64,000 bases of DNA from Micromonospora endolithica. GTDB lineage: Bacteria; Actinomycetota; Actinomycetes; Mycobacteriales; Micromonosporaceae. This document shows positions 61,773-64,000 of the stretch, one piece after another. Position 1 is the first letter of the stretch, and each line of letters opens with the position of its first letter. The stretch is taken from assembly GCF_003626595.1 (NCBI RefSeq), contig NZ_RBAK01000002.1:558001-622000 (forward strand), read 5' to 3'. Made by a program: the position numbers and the translations under genes. The notes under the pieces were generated by a model that was not told the DNA's origin, ran no database searches, and saw nothing but the letters and a program-made list of their open reading frames with translations.

Positions 61773-62237
61773 TCAGTCGGCGAGGCGGGCCGGGAAGCCG
61801 CCGGTGGCGATCGGGCCCCACGCGTCGACGGTGACCCGGATCAGCGCCTTGCCCTGGCGGACCATCGCCGCCCGGTACTCGTCCCAGTCCGGGTGCTCGC
61901 CGGAGATGCTGCGGAAGTAGTCGACCAGCGGTTCCAGCGCCGCCGGCAGGTCCAGCACCTCGGCGGTGCCGTCGACCTGCACCCAGGGCCCGTTCCAGTC
62001 GTCGGAGAGGACGCACGCGGAGACGCGAGGGTCGCGGCGGATGTTGGCGACCTTGGCCCGCTCCGGGTAGGTGGAGATCACCAGCCGTCCCTCGGCGTCC
62101 ACCCCGGCGGAGACGGGCGAGGACTGCGGCCGGCCGTCGGCCCGGGTGGTGATCAGGATGACCCGGTGCCGGGGGCGGAGGAACTCGGTCAGCGCACTGC
62201 GCTCGACCCGGGTGTTCGTCGCGATGCTGCGTGCCAT
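61773..62237 (-). CDS. PPOX-class F420-dependent oxidoreductase family protein
   Basis: A 154-residue split-barrel flavin/F420-binding protein: VILITTRADGRPQSSPVSAG, LVISTYPERAKVANIRRDPR and WVQVDGTAEVLDLP are typical of the PPOX-class F420-dependent group. Substrate unknown. ATG 62237 is 6 nt after TAGAAC (minus strand, 62249-62244), so leaderless. Confidence 0.9.
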   Translation of the reverse strand: MARSIATNTRVERSALTEFLRPRHRVILITTRADGRPQSSPVSAGVDAEGRLVISTYPERAKVANIRRDPRVSACVLSDDWNGPWVQVDGTAEVLDLPAALEPLVDYFRSISGEHPDWDEYRAAMVRQGKALIRVTVDAWGPIATGGFPARLAD

Positions 62238-62283
62238 CGGTCGGTTCTACCAGGAGACGCCGTCGCCGGCACGGCGGACCGGC

Positions 62284-62342
62284 GGCGCGGGCGCGGCTCC
62301 GGCGCGGCGCGGGCGCGGCTCCGGCGCGGCGCGGGCGCGGTG
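62284..62342. repeat. 22-bp GC-only tandem repeat
   Basis: About 2.6 copies of GCGCGGCGCGGGCGCGGCTC (plus CG) lie upstream of the PPOX promoter and end just before the stop of the next minus-strand gene. A slippage-prone tract with no visible coding role. Confidence 0.8.
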
Positions 62343-62347
62343 CAGAC

Positions 62348-62989
62348 TCAGCGCGGGCGCGGCGCGGGCCGCGCGGCGGTGGGCTGGGCGGGCACCCGGG
62401 GCCGGGCCGGCGGTCGCCAGGCCCGGCCGTTGGCATAGATGATCCGGAAGCCGAGGTACGACGCCAGCGGTGCCCAGTGCGCCGAGCCCATCCGCAGTTC
62501 GGCGGCGTTGTGCCGCTGCCCGTTGGCCAGCACGTCGAGCAGAACGGTTTCGAAGGCGGCCGATTCGACCCAGTCGACCTCGCGGGTGAAACCGCAGATC
62601 AGGGCGGCTCCGGTGGCGTCGAGGAAGTCCCGGAGGACGGCGTCCGACGCACGCAGCACCGAGCAGCTGCCGAAATAGAGCCGGCGCCCGTCGCCGCGCC
62701 CGGCCATCAGTTCGGCGACCTCGGCGAGTTCCACCGATTCCCAGTCGGTGAGGCAGAGGCGGCTGGGCTCGCCGTGCATGGCGAAGAAACCGACCCGGAA
62801 GTCGGCGTACTGCTTGAGCAACCAGCGGTCGATGAAATAGAACAGCTCGTCGCGGGTGGCGGCGTCCTTGTGGATGAAACGGATCTTGCCGAGCCGCTCC
62901 AGCAGTTCCAGGGTGGGCAGGACCGACCCGCGCTCGTTCAGGTCACGGTGCCACTGTCCCTCGACGCAGAAGACGCCTCCGCGCGCCAC
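62348..62989 (-). CDS. DUF6642-like protein with possible His/Cys dyad
   Basis: A 213-residue protein. I recall it as a DUF6642-type family of actinobacteria with no known function. An alternation of strands and helices has FFAMHGE (His72-Gly73) at one strand end and RLYFGSCSVL (Cys109) at the next, the spacing and context of the His-Cys dyad in caspase/CHAT-fold peptidases. ICGFTREVDW follows. This is a structural guess. The last 25 residues are Pro/Arg/Ala-rich. GTG 62989 is preceded by a strong GGGGAGGT. Confidence 0.7.
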   Translation of the reverse strand: MARGGVFCVEGQWHRDLNERGSVLPTLELLERLGKIRFIHKDAATRDELFYFIDRWLLKQYADFRVGFFAMHGEPSRLCLTDWESVELAEVAELMAGRGDGRRLYFGSCSVLRASDAVLRDFLDATGAALICGFTREVDWVESAAFETVLLDVLANGQRHNAAELRMGSAHWAPLASYLGFRIIYANGRAWRPPARPRVPAQPTAARPAPRPR

Positions 62990-63099
62990 GTCGCCACCTC
63001 CCCGTCCACCCCGCCGGCGCTGACGTTACCGGCTGGCCGGCGCACGTGAGCATGACCCTCGGTGTGGTCGACTGCGAGCTTCGGCGGGTTGTCGCATTT

Positions 63100-63296
63100 C
63101 TGGCCCGCTTGCGCGGCGAATGGGCGTTTCGCAAAAGAGGGTAATTCCCAGGTGGGACTCAGGAACGACGGTTCGTGAGGACAATTCTCGTTAATTGCCG
63201 CCAAACGCCCGACGCAGTGCCAGGGTGGGAAAGGCGGGACGTCCTGGCTGATGTCCCGAAGGCCACCCCATTCGCTCTCCTATCGGGAGGACTTCT
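63100..63296 (+). promoter_or_regulatory. structured 5' leader of M15 peptidase gene
   Basis: The roughly 300 nt before the M15 gene have no ORF. The last 80 nt fold: GCCAGG/CCTGGC, CGGGAC/GTCCCG and GGGTGG/CCACCC stems can form (some exclude each other), and TCTCC-TATCG-GGAGG would hide the ribosome site GGGAGGA. A regulated leader is possible. No known riboswitch consensus was recognised. Confidence 0.4.
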
Positions 63297-64000
63297 GTGC
63301 GCGTACACACCTTGAAGCGGGCGGTTGTCGCATTGGCCCTGGCGTTGCCGGGTGCCGCGATCGCCACCGTGGTCGCCGCGCCAGCGGCCCACGCCGACGG
63401 CTGCTACACCTGGACCCGCAACCTCTACCAGGGGCGCTCCGGCAACGACGTCCGTCAGCTCCAGCTCCGCGTCGCCGGCTGGGCCGGCAACCGCGACATC
63501 GTGGAGAACGACGGCATCTTCGGTCCGAAGACCGCCGCCGCGGTCCGCCGGTTCCAGTCCGCGTACGGCATCCGCGTCGACGGCGTCGCCGGACCGCAGA
63601 CCTTCGCCAAGCTGTACCAGATCCAGGACAACGACTGCACGCCGCGGCACTTCAGCTGGACCGAGATGGACGACGGCTGCGGCCGGGGTGGCTGGACCGG
63701 CGGGCCGCTCACCCCCGCCGAGACCCGGCAGAACGCCCTGCGCACCATGTGGAAGCTGGAGGCGATGCGCAAGAGCCTGGGCGAGCGGCCCCTCTACGTC
63801 ACCAGCGGCTTCCGCAGCCGGGCGTGCAACAGCCAGGTCGGCGGCGCGTCGGACAGCCAGCACCTGTACGGCAACGCCGCCGACGTGGTCTCCGGTACCC
63901 GGTCGCTGTGCGACGTCGCCCGCGACGCGCGCAGCCGCGGGTTCAGCGGGATCTACGGGCCGGGCGCCCCGGACCACGACGACCACGTGCACGTGGACTC
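63297..64000 (+). CDS. secreted M15 D,D-peptidase with PG-binding domain (partial)
   Basis: The start of a secreted zinc peptidase, cut by the window edge after about 234 residues. Signal peptide about 1-33 (LKRAVVALALALPGAAIA ... APAAHA). PG_binding_1 domain (about 40-105: LYQGRSGNDVRQLQLRVAGW, GIFGPKTAAAVRRFQSAYGI). Peptidase M15A domain with SGFRSRACNSQVGG, SQHLYGNAADV (His, Asp zinc ligands) and DHDDHVHVD (third ligand). It should trim D-Ala-D-Ala or related stem peptides in the wall. GTG 63297 follows GGGAGGA. Confidence 0.93.
   Translation, partial: MRVHTLKRAVVALALALPGAAIATVVAAPAAHADGCYTWTRNLYQGRSGNDVRQLQLRVAGWAGNRDIVENDGIFGPKTAAAVRRFQSAYGIRVDGVAGPQTFAKLYQIQDNDCTPRHFSWTEMDDGCGRGGWTGGPLTPAETRQNALRTMWKLEAMRKSLGERPLYVTSGFRSRACNSQVGGASDSQHLYGNAADVVSGTRSLCDVARDARSRGFSGIYGPGAPDHDDHVHVD

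Noticed and set aside
63100..63296. c-di-AMP (ydaO-type) riboswitch before the M15 gene
   Set aside because: The leader is structured, but the conserved GGGACC and CTAACC-type segments of that riboswitch are not present.
63159..63992. 277-codon antisense frame at the right edge
   Set aside because: It is the shadow of the secreted M15 peptidase, which shows signal peptide, PG-binding and metal motifs in the sense frame.

Overview
This is a very GC-rich actinobacterial chromosome segment. The gene repertoire, the near-exclusive G/C at third codon positions, the F420-type oxidoreductases and the gene order around clpS-cysO-cysM-rph point to the Micromonosporaceae, most likely Micromonospora or a close relative (inference). 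About 60 protein genes, one tRNA-Leu, several strong hairpin terminators and many leaderless promoters (TANNNT followed 5-7 nt later by ATG or GTG) can be supported. No CRISPR array, IS element or integrase was found.

Layout. 0-5.5 kb: bcp peroxiredoxin, an HNH endonuclease whose 3' end runs into a tRNA-Leu(UAG), a GNAT acetyltransferase, a secreted expansin-like protein, a MOSC protein and a methyltransferase. 5.7-9.6 kb and 20-26.3 kb: two halves of an exopolysaccharide locus. The first has an LCP ligase, a priming phosphoglycosyltransferase and a GT2. The second has a pyruvyltransferase, flippase, GT4, O-antigen-type polymerase and an alginate-lyase-like lipoprotein. Between them lie a degenerate kinase/protease-like membrane protein and a complete histidine-utilisation operon (RpiR regulator, hutU, an M20 amidohydrolase in the place of hutG, hutF, hutI, hutH). 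26.5-40.4 kb: a block conserved in actinobacteria (rdgB, rph, Rv1339-like hydrolase, cysM, cysO, mec, DUF2017, clpS ... pncB, pncA). It is interrupted by two GT4 mannosyltransferase-like genes and by a P-loop GTPase/LuxR-type regulator pair.

40.5-50.3 kb: MFS exporter, ctaD, FAD monooxygenase, a GH12-CBM2 cellulase behind a CebR-type operator, a PGRP-type amidase preceded by a separate signal-peptide ORF, GNAT, aldo/keto reductase and a LigD-like phosphoesterase with a dead ligase domain. 50.3-58.2 kb: threonine synthase, GH15, cupin, beta-family protein, a cysteine-less HesB-like protein, aquaporin, F420-type nitroreductase and a membrane-anchored protein. 58.3-64 kb: a heliorhodopsin, pentapeptide-repeat protein, serine hydrolase, SDR-like protein, PPOX-type protein, a DUF6642-like protein with a possible His/Cys dyad, and the start of a secreted M15 peptidase cut by the window edge.

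The most interesting items are the heliorhodopsin with retinal lysine and counter-ion glutamate retained; the cysO gene, whose sulfur-carrier tail continues 33 residues past Gly-Gly beside its JAMM protease; and a recurring theme of pseudo-enzymes (pseudokinase/pseudotrypsin, pseudo-ligase, Walker-A K-to-R GTPase, cysteine-free HesB).
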